This document shows positions 26,293 through 35,839 of a stretch of DNA of 64,000 nt, piece by piece. Position numbers and translations under genes: made by a program. Source of the stretch: Bacillota bacterium (lineage in GTDB: Bacteria > Bacillota > Clostridia > Oscillospirales > Ruminococcaceae); assembly GCA_023439835.1 (NCBI GenBank), contig JAEXUW010000020.1:1-64000 (forward strand), read 5' to 3'. The notes below the pieces were generated by a model that worked only from the letters and a program-made list of their open reading frames with translations, had not been told where the DNA came from and did not search any database. Position 1 is the first letter of the stretch. The number at the start of each line of letters is the position of its first letter.

Positions 26293-26950
26293 CATCCTCG
26301 TCATCCTCACTTGCAGCATATCCGACAGAGTCAATTTCTTCACTTTTCTCTTTCATTTTTGCAGCAGAACTTTCAACCATATTTTTAAATGCTGTTTCTG
26401 AAAGACAAAACTGCATTGAAGTAAACATGCGCAATTGACAGTCAACTTCTCCAACCTGACCTATTACCTCAATCAGATTAAATGTTTCAAAAAGTTTAAG
26501 AATATTAATCATAGATGTTTTGTCTATTTTGTTTTTTGCACCCAGCTTTTCTAATTGAAAATCAAGCTCTGATTTAGAAATCACGACTGCGTTCGTCAAA
26601 CCGCCGTTTACAATCATTTCTTCGTACTTAAGCCATAATGCAGACAAAACTATACTTTCCTGAAGACGTAACCTTTTTCTGTTAGACTGGATGCGTCCTT
26701 CTTCACCTGCAGACGCTAAATTTGCAAGGCGAGCTACGCCTGCTTCACTATCACAGATTACGTCATATCCGATTATGCTAAAATATTCACTGAATATGTC
26801 TGTATGCTTCTTTATAAACGCAAAATCCTTGCGGTGTTCTTCGTTTTTTTCCTTAACGATAAATGTCATCTTTAAGAGCTTACGGCATATCTTCTGAAAA
26901 GTTGCCATATCAGACTGAATAAAATCATTTAAAGCTTCCAGTCGACTCAT
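26285..26950 (-). CDS. jetB: Wadjet protein JetB (DUF4194, MukE-like)
   Basis: A 221-residue protein of the DUF4194/MukE-like class, built of winged-helix-like segments (SIVLSALWLKYEEM, MINILKLFETFNLIEVIGQ), with an acidic tail. It bridges JetA and the JetC heads in the SMC-like complex. It starts at ATG 26950 after GGAGGAC, overlapping the jetA stop by four bases, and overlaps jetC downstream, so the operon is translationally coupled throughout. Confidence 0.85.
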   Translation of the reverse strand: MSRLEALNDFIQSDMATFQKICRKLLKMTFIVKEKNEEHRKDFAFIKKHTDIFSEYFSIIGYDVICDSEAGVARLANLASAGEEGRIQSNRKRLRLQESIVLSALWLKYEEMIVNGGLTNAVVISKSELDFQLEKLGAKNKIDKTSMINILKLFETFNLIEVIGQVGEVDCQLRMFTSMQFCLSETAFKNMVESSAAKMKEKSEEIDSVGYAASEDDEDDE

Positions 26951-28350
26951 ATATTGTCCTCCGATTTACTTTTAAGTGTAAAATCTCTTATGCAAAAGCC
27001 CTTTGTTTCGACAAAACTTTCATTTGGCGTTATTTCAAATCCATTTTCGTCACTGTATGCAGCTAATGACATAATGGTAAGTATATCGTTTTTACTATCA
27101 ATGGGGAAATTGGCAACAGAAACTGTTTGCTTTTCGCCAAGAATGCTTAATGCATACTCTTTTACTATTTCTTTTGAGAAAGGATTATACGCTTCCTTAC
27201 GGAGCTTCTCTTTAGTCCGTTCAATATCATCTTGTGACATCTCCGGTATTTCCGATTTAGTCGCTGTCTTAATTGAACGTTGCTTTTTAGGATAGCTTAA
27301 AGAGGCAGTATCAAGAAACTCCTGAGTATATATATTGAACAATTCTTCGGTATTAACAGTTGAAATATCATTGCAGCTATCCTGATTTATGTTATCAATG
27401 AGCTGTTTTAACACTTGTTGAACGTAACCCCGTGAATTACTATCGTGGTTAAGAATAAATCTGGCTCGTCCGACTGCAAGATTAAGATAGATATTTATTT
27501 TCTTTTGTATATCATTCATAAGTCTATCATAATCTTCCGTGATAAAGCGTACAGTGCAGGTCAGCATATGGTAAACTTGCTGTTCTGCTTCGCTTTCTTC
27601 TGTATAGTTTTCGTTATCGTAGCAATCAATAATCATTAAATCATAATCATCGTGATTTTTTTGTAGGTCATTAAGCTTGTTAATTATTGTACTGCGATAG
27701 AAGTGAATATTTTGTTCTTTAACAAGGCGTGAATACTCTTTTATAAATGCTCCATCAAAATATGAAAGAAGGTTTTTCGTAAGTTCGTCAAGGGTTTGTT
27801 CTTCTACGATTTGCTCAATAATTTTTTTTATTGAAGTTGAAAGCTTTTTAAGGGAATTTGCAAGCTGCTTTGCATCGGAGTATATTGGCTTTAAAGCTAA
27901 TGTGTACGGATTTGATTCCCATTGTGAGCGATTATTGAGAAGATTATAGATATTAAAAATGTACGATGAATATTCGGTTTTTGGTGGCTTTATGAGATTA
28001 ATAATATACTCAGCTAAAGTAATGCCATTTTCCGACATTACAACTTGTTTTTCATAAGTAACATCATCTAGATCCTCAATCAGCCACTCACAGTCATAAA
28101 ATCTTCGAATTATTGCACCTGCATAGTCGTTTACATTCGAGAAGTTGTCGTTTTTCCACGATGCTTCGTCTACTTCCGACATAATAAAAGAAGCGATTGT
28201 ATCACGCACTGTTTCTCTGCTGATTTTGAAGGAAACTTCATGTTCAAACAGCTTATAAATGCGTATAAGACATTCCGAATGAATCCTGTTATTGCTGTTA
28301 CTTGAAAGAGGATTAAAGAAATTACTTTTAAGCTTATCAAATAAATTCAT
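26947..28350 (-). CDS. jetA: Wadjet protein JetA (MukF/kleisin-like)
   Basis: About 467 residues. The N-terminus MNLFDKLKSNFFNPLS and the mixed helical architecture match JetA of the DUF5716 kind rather than the DUF3375 kind of Wadjet type I, so this is probably type II or III; I cannot decide which. It acts as the kleisin of the SMC-like complex. Start choice is ambiguous: GAGGTG (complement of about 28364-28369) could serve TTG 28356 or ATG 28350. It is the first gene of jetABCD. Confidence 0.82.
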   Translation of the reverse strand: MNLFDKLKSNFFNPLSSNSNNRIHSECLIRIYKLFEHEVSFKISRETVRDTIASFIMSEVDEASWKNDNFSNVNDYAGAIIRRFYDCEWLIEDLDDVTYEKQVVMSENGITLAEYIINLIKPPKTEYSSYIFNIYNLLNNRSQWESNPYTLALKPIYSDAKQLANSLKKLSTSIKKIIEQIVEEQTLDELTKNLLSYFDGAFIKEYSRLVKEQNIHFYRSTIINKLNDLQKNHDDYDLMIIDCYDNENYTEESEAEQQVYHMLTCTVRFITEDYDRLMNDIQKKINIYLNLAVGRARFILNHDSNSRGYVQQVLKQLIDNINQDSCNDISTVNTEELFNIYTQEFLDTASLSYPKKQRSIKTATKSEIPEMSQDDIERTKEKLRKEAYNPFSKEIVKEYALSILGEKQTVSVANFPIDSKNDILTIMSLAAYSDENGFEITPNESFVETKGFCIRDFTLKSKSEDNI

Positions 28351-28423
28351 TTCCAACAAAATCACCTCGATTTACTCCATATTATTATCTTTCCTAAGCT
28401 TGCATTGTAGTATTACCGTTAGA

Positions 28424-28432
28424 ATTGTATCA
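28424..28432 (-). promoter_or_regulatory. Weak candidate -10 element for the Wadjet operon
   Basis: On the minus strand TG-A-TACAAT forms an extended -10 about 75 bases upstream of jetA, with no convincing -35 box. The 256-base gap between jetA and the hsdR stop holds nothing else I can recognise. Confidence 0.3.
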
Positions 28433-28606
28433 TCATACTTTCAAGTAAATATTTACGGCTTTTCAAAATACACATACTTATTTCGTATATACTGTTCCTT
28501 GACGGTTATTTGTTCTCCAGTCAACATCTTTATCCTAACAGAATGTATCAGCACTTCCAAACTAAAACTAAGCTGGTGACTACTTAACAACCAAAGTATC
28601 GATGAT

Positions 28607-31600
28607 TTATTCCGTATATTTCTTAAAGTTTTCTGCCTGCTCAAATATTTCTTTGAATATCTCGTCTTTGGGAACAGGTGGGTATCCATTGTCAGCAAGG
28701 ACAAGAATTAAATCGACTTTAAGCTCTGCTTTTATATCTTCACGTTGTGACCAATCAGTATACTTTGCTTTATCGTCTACTACTTTTTTTACAGCACGAG
28801 ATAGCAGAATTAATTTGTCCTCCGGATAGTCAAACTCATACTTCTTGGCTATTGCTGCGAGAATATCATAAAAAGCTTTTTCTTCATAGTCAATTCCCAT
28901 TTTAACAAATGAGTTTTTTTCTTCTTTAAGTTGTGCTAGTAATTGAGATAGTTGTTCAGCTACATCATCAAGCACTTCGTTTGCATAGGCAGCATCCTTG
29001 CGACGATTGTTATATTCATCAACAACGTGCTTCATCCTATCTGTAAATTCAACTCCTTTGATCTTATTTACCTTTTTGAATTCCTCGATTGCCTGTGATA
29101 GCAAACGCTCAAGCAATTTGATTTTGGTATTTGGCAACTGAATTCGATTGATTTTATCAATATACTCATCACTGAAAATATCGACATTAATATGCTTTCC
29201 AGTTTCAAAAAGTTCCTCAATGCCGTCTGATTGGATTGCACCCTCAAGCATTTGACGAACACGTTCATTCATTTGTGATGTATCAGGAGCATCACCTTTA
29301 GTAAGTTTAAACAGAATAGAACGTATTCCCTGATAAAATCCTATATACTCTCGCTCTGTATCAGAGATACTTTCATCTGAACTACAAAGATTGAACGCCT
29401 GTTTTAGGCGCTTTACAGCAGCCATAAATCTCAATTCCATTTCTTCTGAAAGCTGAACATATTCTACTCCACGTTTCAAACATTCAAGCTGTTCTTTAGG
29501 CGAACCATAGAAATAGTCGTGAGAATTAAAGTTTCCCATCATCTGTGATAATACTTCCAACTGGTCTTTCACAATGACGATAGATTGTTCAACACCTTCA
29601 AATTCGTCACTTTTGTAGTTGGTATATTTCTTGAGTGCAACATTCATATTGTTTTTAATGCCTATGTAGTCAACAATTAAACCTTTATCTTTGCCCTCAT
29701 ATACACGATTTACACGAGATATAGTCTGAATAAGGCTGTGCTGTTGTATTGGTTTATCAATATAAATTGTATCAAGACACGGAACATCAAATCCTGTCAA
29801 CCACATATCTACGACGATTGCAATCTTGAAATTTGATTTGATATTTTTAAACTGTCTATCAAGCTCTTTGCGATAATCATTAGTTCCAAGCATATCATAC
29901 AGTTCTTTTACATCATCTTTGCTCCGTGTCATTACCATTTGAAGTTTTTCCATCGGCTTTAATTCTTTTTTGTCTGATTCAGACAGCACAACACCGTCAT
30001 CACATATTTTTTTCACTGCCAATTCAGGTCGTAATTCGATGAGTATCTTATAAAAATCGTATGCAATATAGCGATTTGAGCATACAAACATTGCTTTTCC
30101 GGCAACCGTTGCTTTTTCAACAACTCTTGTTTCATAGTGATCGATAAAATCGTTTGCAACGGCTCTCAGTCTATCGGGGTCGCCAATAATTACGTCAAGT
30201 TTAGCAACCGCTTTTTGACTTTCCTCAATTTGATAGTCATTCGTGCCTTCATCAGCACATTGAGCATAATACTTCTCTATTTCCTGAATGCGGTCTTGAT
30301 ATAGAGTAACTTTTGCTGCACGTCCATCGTATACAAGATTAACGGTAATTCCGTCTTTTACCGACTCCGTCATCGTATATGCGTCAACTACATCGCCAAA
30401 GACTTCAATCGTTCCGTCTACTGGTGTACCTGTAAATCCAACATAAGTTGCATTGGGTAATGAGTCGTGAAGATACTTTGCAAAACCATACTTTTTCTCT
30501 ACACCATTATCTGTTATCTTAACCTTTTGGTTCAAATTGATTTGTGAACGATGAGCTTCGTCAGAAATACAGATTACATTACAACGGTCAGTCAATAGAT
30601 CCAATCTCTCTGAGAATTTTTGAATTGTAGTAAGAAATACTCCACCGCTTGTAATGCCTGTTAATGCCTCTTTCAATTCGTCACGAGAACCTATATCAAC
30701 AATTTTGTTATCACCAATAAACTTCTTGGAGTTCAGGAAGTTTTCTGATAATTGGTCATCAAGGTCTGTTCTATCCGTAATAACAATTATCGTTGGACTT
30801 AGAAAATGCTTATCTTTCATCAGAAGACGTGCGAGATATACCATAGTATAGCTTTTGCCACAGCCTGTTGAGCCAAAATATGTACCCCCCTTTCCGTTTC
30901 CGTCTGGGCGCATATTGTTTTTTATGTTTTTTAATATTTTTGTCGCAGCAAAAAACTGGGGATAGCGACATACTATTTTCAAATTTTTATCCGAAGTATC
31001 GGGGAAATAAATAAAGTCCTTAATTACAGCTAATATACGGCTTTTGGCAAAAAGCCCCTTTATCATTGTGGTAAGCGAACTTATACCGTCAACTTCTTCG
31101 TCATTATCGTTAATTTTTCTCCAAGAATAAAAACTGTCATATGGAGCGAAAATAGAGCCGTATTTATTGCTTGCACCATCGCAAATAGCAACAAAAGCGT
31201 TATATTTTAATAATTCAGGTATAGCTCGAACATACCTTACGGTTAGCTGAGTATAAGCGTCGTGAATAGTAGCATTCTCTCTAACGGCACTTTTAAACTC
31301 AAAAACTAAAAGAGGTAAACCGTTTATATATACTATGCCATCTGGAATACGTTTTTCATAGCCTTGAATTTCAACCTGATTGACAACTTTGAAAATATTG
31401 TTTTCTGGAGTAAAAAAATCAATTAACTCAATAAAGATGTCTTTTTTTCTTCTATCTTCTCTATTGAATGTAAAGCCGTTGCTCACCATATCCATAATGG
31501 CTTTATTTGCTTCATAAAGAGAGCCTGAAACAGAACGGAGCATAAGAATAATCGAATTCACTTCGGTTACAGTTATATCATCCTGTGAGTATTTATCAAG

Positions 31601-31738
31601 AAGATACATCTTAATATCTTCTGTAAGCAAAACCTCGGTATTCTCCCTATGAATACTATCGCCTGTATAATGCGAATATCCTTCGTCAGCAAGCAATTCC
31701 ATAATCGCAGCCTCTAATGTAGCTTCGTTGAATAACAC
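28607..31738 (-). CDS. hsdR: Type I restriction endonuclease subunit R
   Basis: A 1043-residue HsdR. The N-terminal nuclease has a LVFEFKSAVRENATIHDAYTQ segment (PD-ExK type). The SF2 translocase has GSTGCGKS (Walker A), ISDEAHRSQ and VGFTGTPVDG. The helical C-terminus contacts the methylase core. With HsdM and HsdS it cuts unmodified DNA far from the recognition site. The start is a GTG at 31738, about eight bases after an AGGGGG ribosome site. It is last in the operon, directly after the TIR gene. Confidence 0.93.
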   Translation of the reverse strand: MLFNEATLEAAIMELLADEGYSHYTGDSIHRENTEVLLTEDIKMYLLDKYSQDDITVTEVNSIILMLRSVSGSLYEANKAIMDMVSNGFTFNREDRRKKDIFIELIDFFTPENNIFKVVNQVEIQGYEKRIPDGIVYINGLPLLVFEFKSAVRENATIHDAYTQLTVRYVRAIPELLKYNAFVAICDGASNKYGSIFAPYDSFYSWRKINDNDEEVDGISSLTTMIKGLFAKSRILAVIKDFIYFPDTSDKNLKIVCRYPQFFAATKILKNIKNNMRPDGNGKGGTYFGSTGCGKSYTMVYLARLLMKDKHFLSPTIIVITDRTDLDDQLSENFLNSKKFIGDNKIVDIGSRDELKEALTGITSGGVFLTTIQKFSERLDLLTDRCNVICISDEAHRSQINLNQKVKITDNGVEKKYGFAKYLHDSLPNATYVGFTGTPVDGTIEVFGDVVDAYTMTESVKDGITVNLVYDGRAAKVTLYQDRIQEIEKYYAQCADEGTNDYQIEESQKAVAKLDVIIGDPDRLRAVANDFIDHYETRVVEKATVAGKAMFVCSNRYIAYDFYKILIELRPELAVKKICDDGVVLSESDKKELKPMEKLQMVMTRSKDDVKELYDMLGTNDYRKELDRQFKNIKSNFKIAIVVDMWLTGFDVPCLDTIYIDKPIQQHSLIQTISRVNRVYEGKDKGLIVDYIGIKNNMNVALKKYTNYKSDEFEGVEQSIVIVKDQLEVLSQMMGNFNSHDYFYGSPKEQLECLKRGVEYVQLSEEMELRFMAAVKRLKQAFNLCSSDESISDTEREYIGFYQGIRSILFKLTKGDAPDTSQMNERVRQMLEGAIQSDGIEELFETGKHINVDIFSDEYIDKINRIQLPNTKIKLLERLLSQAIEEFKKVNKIKGVEFTDRMKHVVDEYNNRRKDAAYANEVLDDVAEQLSQLLAQLKEEKNSFVKMGIDYEEKAFYDILAAIAKKYEFDYPEDKLILLSRAVKKVVDDKAKYTDWSQREDIKAELKVDLILVLADNGYPPVPKDEIFKEIFEQAENFKKYTE

Positions 31739-31760
31739 TATCGTAGCCCCCTTTTATATT

Positions 31761-32621
31761 TTATTTATCGATATCAGAAATAGCTTTAATAAATGAATCT
31801 CGCTTTACTTCCCATCTATTATCTGGAATGGACAAAGAAAACAACTCTAAAAGTTGCTTTTTGAGGTCGCATAAATGTGTTTTCAACATTTCTTGGCTTT
31901 CTTTATATTTTAAACCTATTTGTCTTGGGCTTATTGCTCCTTTTATATCAGGAAAATCAAAATCAGGCAATAAAACTGTAATGTATGTATTCTGCAAAAC
32001 CCACGATGCACCCATTTCATTTAAGCAAGCAGGACTTTGATAATAGTTTTTTGAGAGTAAATATATAACATGTAGATTGTACTCATTAAACTGTGACTTC
32101 AAATAGTTATAAATATCTTCGCCTAGTGGAATTGAGTAATCAGGTATTGAAGAACAAAACATCGTTTTGTCAGAAAGCCCCAAGTCAGCCAGAAACTCAA
32201 CAAAAGGAATAATATACTTCACATCGTTCGACGAATGACTGATAAATACTTTTGGTTTCTTCACAATAGCTTCCTCCTTTTTCATTCCTGCTTCCGCAGG
32301 GTAATACTTATCAATGTTTTTTTTGATAACATTTAAAGAGCTTGCAAGTTCGTCAAACATTTTTCTCTCGTCATAATGTTTTCCATCAAACTTCTTAATA
32401 ACTCCAATTGGATTTATCAGATTAAAAACATAAGTGTCATGTGTTTCATCGTATATGGATTGCAGCTCAAAAATTATAGTCTGTTTCCACATAATAAATT
32501 CAGCGTTATCGTAAATATAATCACCACTTGGAACAATTAAGCCTTTATGTGGTTCAAAATGCCTAAATAGAGTGTAAATATGAGGAATTTGTTCTATTAG
32601 TTCAAGTAAGTCTTTTTTCAT
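31761..32621 (-). CDS. TIR-domain protein embedded in the RM operon
   Basis: A 286-residue protein. Residues about 1-120 form a helical domain I do not recognise. Residues about 123-250 are a TIR domain (KPKVFISHSSNDVKYIIPF ... DIYNYLKSQF ... VIYLLSKNYYQSPACLNEMGASW), with Glu202 at the position of the catalytic glutamate of NAD-cleaving TIR enzymes. Bacterial TIR proteins often act in abortive defence by NAD depletion. ATG 32621 follows GGAGGAATAAATA, and this ribosome site lies just outside the invertible segment, so inversion would not remove it. Co-transcription with hsdS and hsdR suggests linked function, but this is inference. Confidence 0.85.
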   Translation of the reverse strand: MKKDLLELIEQIPHIYTLFRHFEPHKGLIVPSGDYIYDNAEFIMWKQTIIFELQSIYDETHDTYVFNLINPIGVIKKFDGKHYDERKMFDELASSLNVIKKNIDKYYPAEAGMKKEEAIVKKPKVFISHSSNDVKYIIPFVEFLADLGLSDKTMFCSSIPDYSIPLGEDIYNYLKSQFNEYNLHVIYLLSKNYYQSPACLNEMGASWVLQNTYITVLLPDFDFPDIKGAISPRQIGLKYKESQEMLKTHLCDLKKQLLELFSLSIPDNRWEVKRDSFIKAISDIDK

Positions 32622-32636
32622 TATTTATTCCTCCAG

Positions 32637-32657
32637 TAAATGATAATTTAGCGGCTT
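32637..32657 (+). repeat. Recombination site A of the hsdS shufflon
   Basis: Carries the 15-bp core TAAATGATAATTTAG (32637-32651) followed by CGGCTT, just downstream of the hsdS stop codon. It is inverted relative to site B. Confidence 0.8.
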
Positions 32658-33835
32658 AAACTGGTAAGAATTGTTGATAAAGCGTCATTAAGAGATTTTA
32701 TCTCTTTTCGAGTTTTATCTTCTAATTCAAAGTATGCAGCGAGCAATTTATCAAAGTGCTTTTCTGTTCTTTCATCGGCAACGATAAATTTTCTATAACG
32801 TAGATTCTCGTCAAATGTTATTTGTGGGAAAGTACCTGATTTTCCGTCTGCTTCTCGGTGCAGTTCATCAAGCGTTTTCTCCATTGTAAGATAATGGTAG
32901 ATACGCAAGTTAGACAGCTCGGACTGTGTAGTTCTTAAAACCATTAGTTTTGTTGAAACTACATAATCATCTGCCGGAAAGGTAACAAGAGCGTATCTTT
33001 TATTTGCAGGTCTTATTTCACTGAAAAGAATATCGCCTTGTGCTATTTGTTTTTTTGCTTGTCCTGGCATTTCTGCAACAGTCATATATGTATTGCAAAG
33101 AAAATCGCCAGCTAAAATGTCTGAGGTATTCAAAAATACCAAACTTTCATTATCGAAAGAATGAGTCTTTGAAAAACTTTCAATATAATCACCTAATTCA
33201 GTGATTTTCCAACCAATAGGCAAGTCGCCAAACTCGTTCGAGTACCTTTCTGAACTAGCATAAGGTGACAAGAACTCGTTGAACCAACGATAATATATTG
33301 TGTTGATTTCAGCCGCTAAATTATCATTTATCTGCTGTTTCAATGCAATTCGGTCAGTTATAGCTTTATATACATTTACAATTTCTCTTTGCTTGTCGAT
33401 GCTTGGAATAGGAAGTTCAACAAGCAACATTTCTTCCCAACTAAAGATTTCACGCACACTTCCGTGTGACTTGTAACGAGCATATCTGTCAAACTCAGGT
33501 CTAGAAAACCAAAGCATAAGATATTCATTATCAAGCTTGCTAGTATTTTTTATCTGAAACACAGTATACGAGCTTGAAATAATACAATTATCGCTGTTTA
33601 ATAAAGCAATAGAAATCTTTTCACCATTTCTCGATGTTACAGGACCGTATGCAAATTGTCCTGTTCTGACAACTTTATAGCTTGAAAGGTCTGTGCCAAC
33701 AATATTTGCAATAGACGGAATAAACTGTTTCGTAATACTTACTCCTAAGAGATTGGTAATCTTTAAATCCTTGTTTCTTGAATCTACCGTTTCAATATAA
33801 TTACCTAAGACCTTGTAATTCTCATTTGATTTCAT
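32648..33835 (-). CDS. hsdS: Type I restriction specificity subunit (full-length, expressed copy)
   Basis: A 395-residue HsdS with two target-recognition domains. TRD1 lies at about 1-145, then the conserved helix LPIPSIDKQREIVNVYKAIT (about 146-180), then TRD2, and a final helix ending TSLSR. ATG 33835 follows GAGGTG. The second half is bounded by sites A and B. Inverting it would replace the end by INDNLAA plus stop, as already seen in the copy next to hsdM. It determines the DNA sequence methylated and cut. Confidence 0.9.
   Translation of the reverse strand: MKSNENYKVLGNYIETVDSRNKDLKITNLLGVSITKQFIPSIANIVGTDLSSYKVVRTGQFAYGPVTSRNGEKISIALLNSDNCIISSSYTVFQIKNTSKLDNEYLMLWFSRPEFDRYARYKSHGSVREIFSWEEMLLVELPIPSIDKQREIVNVYKAITDRIALKQQINDNLAAEINTIYYRWFNEFLSPYASSERYSNEFGDLPIGWKITELGDYIESFSKTHSFDNESLVFLNTSDILAGDFLCNTYMTVAEMPGQAKKQIAQGDILFSEIRPANKRYALVTFPADDYVVSTKLMVLRTTQSELSNLRIYHYLTMEKTLDELHREADGKSGTFPQITFDENLRYRKFIVADERTEKHFDKLLAAYFELEDKTRKEIKSLNDALSTILTSLSR
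33311..33415. repeat. 105-bp repeat copy 1, containing recombination site B
   Basis: Identical to 35831-35935 apart from one base (G at 33401, A at 35921). The site-B core (complement of TAAATGATAATTTAG, 33316-33330) is at its end. It encodes the conserved central helix of both HsdS copies. Confidence 0.9.
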
Positions 33836-33845
33836 CTTTTGCACC

Positions 33846-34829
33846 TCATCCTATGTATTTTCTGTGTGCTATCTTAACATTCTGTTGCTTTACCATCGCA
33901 TAATGCATTGTTGTATCTATTTTTTGATGTCCCAGAAGCTGCTGAACCTGCTCAATAGGCATTCCCTTGTCTATTGCTGTTGTTGCGAGCGTTCGCCTGA
34001 ACTTATGAGGGTGAACTTTTGCAATGTTAAGTTGCTTTCCAAGATCCCGAAGTCGCCGCTCCAATCCACCAATAGTTAGTCTGTTGTGTGGATGGGCAAG
34101 CGATACCAAAAGAGCTGGATTATCATCACAGCGACTGTTCAGATAATTTTGAAGATGAAGCTTTGTCCTTGCATCAAAATATACCATTCGTTCCTTGCTG
34201 CCTTTACCGAAAACGATGCATTCCCGCTCCGAAAAATTCATATCAGAACGATTAAGATTTACAAGTTCGCCAATTCTCATCCCTGTTGAAGCGAGAATAT
34301 CGACAATAGCTAAATCTCTAAGAGTAGTACAACTATCGCGCATAAACTCCAACGCTTCATCTGTAAATGTATCCTTGACCGTTTTTGTTGTTTTAACTTT
34401 GTGAATACGCCTAACAGGACTTTTCACTATCAAGTCCTCATCCTCTAGCCAAGAAAAGAAACTTGAAAGGATACGCCTAATATTATCAATAGTAACTTTG
34501 CTTGATTTTCTCTCCATTTGATAATCAAGCAAATATTGACGTAAATCATTGGTTGTCATCTGTTGCGGTTGCTTACCTATCGCCATTATCATAGTTTCAA
34601 TTGTATTTCGATAATAATTTAAAGTCTTGTCAGAACAGCCCTCTATATGCTTTGCCGCTATGAACCGTTCCATAACATTTTCGTTCGCCGTTTCATTACA
34701 ACCGCTTATTTCTGATACTTCAACGTTGAATAAGCAGTTATGTAATACTGCTTGCAACTTCAAAAGCTGTTCGTTGTTCAAAAAAGGAAGCATCCCTTGC
34801 TCAATCCTGCTAATCAATTCTTCTTTCAT
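33846..34829 (-). CDS. Tyrosine recombinase, probable hsdS invertase
   Basis: A 327-residue XerC/D-like recombinase. The SAM-like core-binding domain lies at about 40-140; the catalytic domain has TGMRIGEL (Arg), HPHKFRRTLA (His-x-x-Arg), LLGHQKI (His) and HYAMV (Tyr). Such enzymes flank phase-variable type I RM loci and invert hsdS segments. ATG 34829 is preferred over ATG 34835, which is too close to AAGGAG. Its stop overlaps the ribosome site of the downstream hsdS. Its position between the two inverted-repeat pairs supports the role. Confidence 0.88.
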   Translation of the reverse strand: MKEELISRIEQGMLPFLNNEQLLKLQAVLHNCLFNVEVSEISGCNETANENVMERFIAAKHIEGCSDKTLNYYRNTIETMIMAIGKQPQQMTTNDLRQYLLDYQMERKSSKVTIDNIRRILSSFFSWLEDEDLIVKSPVRRIHKVKTTKTVKDTFTDEALEFMRDSCTTLRDLAIVDILASTGMRIGELVNLNRSDMNFSERECIVFGKGSKERMVYFDARTKLHLQNYLNSRCDDNPALLVSLAHPHNRLTIGGLERRLRDLGKQLNIAKVHPHKFRRTLATTAIDKGMPIEQVQQLLGHQKIDTTMHYAMVKQQNVKIAHRKYIG

Positions 34830-34870
34830 TGTCATTCTCCTTGTTTTCAGAGAACGACATCAACGGCAGT

Positions 34871-34903
34871 CCCTTTAAGTTACTCTCGCCGTTGGTGAGA
34901 GTG
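34871..34903 (-). repeat. Hairpin between small ORF and recombinase
   Basis: Two alternative inverted repeats overlap here: AACGGC pairing with GCCGTT, and ACTCTC pairing with GAGAGT. This may be an attenuator or an RNA structure ahead of the recombinase gene. Confidence 0.35.
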
Positions 34904-34910
34904 CGTTGTT

Positions 34911-35162
34911 TCAATGTTTGCTGCGCTTTACACTAACCGAACTCACGGACACAAGATATAATTTGCTATCTTTTCTTTGATATGCTCTGACGCAGCACGA
35001 AACGCTACCATTTGTGGCAAATACAGTAATGCTATTCCATTCATCAGGCTTTACCTCTATAAAATTTGAGCTGTTCGGAAAACCTAAATCATAGTAATTA
35101 CACAACTTGTTTTCAATTGTACCATAATCCAAACTGCTACATTCAAATTCAAAACCTTCCAT
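34911..35162 (-). CDS. Small protein of unknown function in the RM operon
   Basis: An 83-residue protein (MEGFEFECSSLDYGTIE...) with a strong ribosome site AAGGAG seven bases before ATG 35162. It contains four cysteines (one early, one in NYYDLG context, and an SCC pair) and no membrane segment. I do not recognise the family. It lies directly downstream of site C and upstream of the recombinase, so it could be an accessory factor for inversion, but nothing in the sequence proves it. Confidence 0.55.
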   Translation of the reverse strand: MEGFEFECSSLDYGTIENKLCNYYDLGFPNSSNFIEVKPDEWNSITVFATNGSVSCCVRAYQRKDSKLYLVSVSSVSVKRSKH

Positions 35163-35179
35163 ATAAATCTCCTTATACG

Positions 35180-35839
35180 ATGATAAATGATAATTTAGAA
35201 GCTACTGCACTTACAATTTACAAGTCTTTCTTTGTTGACTATGAGCCGTTTGATGGCTCTCAGCCCGAATCTTGGATAGATGTAACAATAGATGATATTT
35301 CACAGGATGTGATTTGCGGAAAAACGCCACCAACCGCCGACGCAGAGAATTATGGTGGAAATGTCCCATTCATCACCATCCCCGATATGCACGGAAATGT
35401 CTATACCACATCTACCGAACGCTTTTTATCGGACAAGGGCGTGGCAACGCAGGCGAATAAGTCTTTGCCAGATAACAGCATTTGTGTAAGCTGCATAGCT
35501 TCTGTGGGGTTAGTCTGTCTTACAGCCGAGACGAGCCAAACTAACCAACAGATTAACTCTATAATTTGCAAAAAAGGAATTAGCCCTTTCTATGTATATA
35601 TAAAAATGACAACGCTGACCGAATATCTCAAACAGCTTGGAGCTGGTGGAAGCACTACACTAAATGTCAACAAGACACTTTTCGGTCAAATACCATTTCT
35701 ATTACCGGATGAAATAACAATGAATGAGTTCCACAGAAAGGTTGAACCGCTGTTTTCTACAATCAAAGCTAACCAATTTGAAATACAGCATTTAGAATCC
35801 TTGAAATCCTTGCTCTTGACGCAGATTTCAAGCCGCTAA
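35180..35839 (+). pseudogene. Silent hsdS 3' cassette (TRD2) in inverted orientation
   Basis: About 219 codons on the + strand encoding the second half of an HsdS: INDNLEATALTIYKSFFVDYEPF, a TRD with CGKTPPTADAENYGG, and the terminal helix ending LLLTQISSR. It lacks an N-terminal half and opposes the operon, so it is not an independent gene. Recombination between sites C and D would turn it and fuse it in frame at the ATA AAT GAT AAT TTA codons to the truncated hsdS next to hsdM, giving an intact HsdS of about 385 residues. Confidence 0.85.
35184..35198 (+). repeat. Recombination site C of the hsdS shufflon
   Basis: 15-bp core TAAATGATAATTTAG at the 5' edge of the silent cassette, inverted relative to site D. 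Confidence 0.8.
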
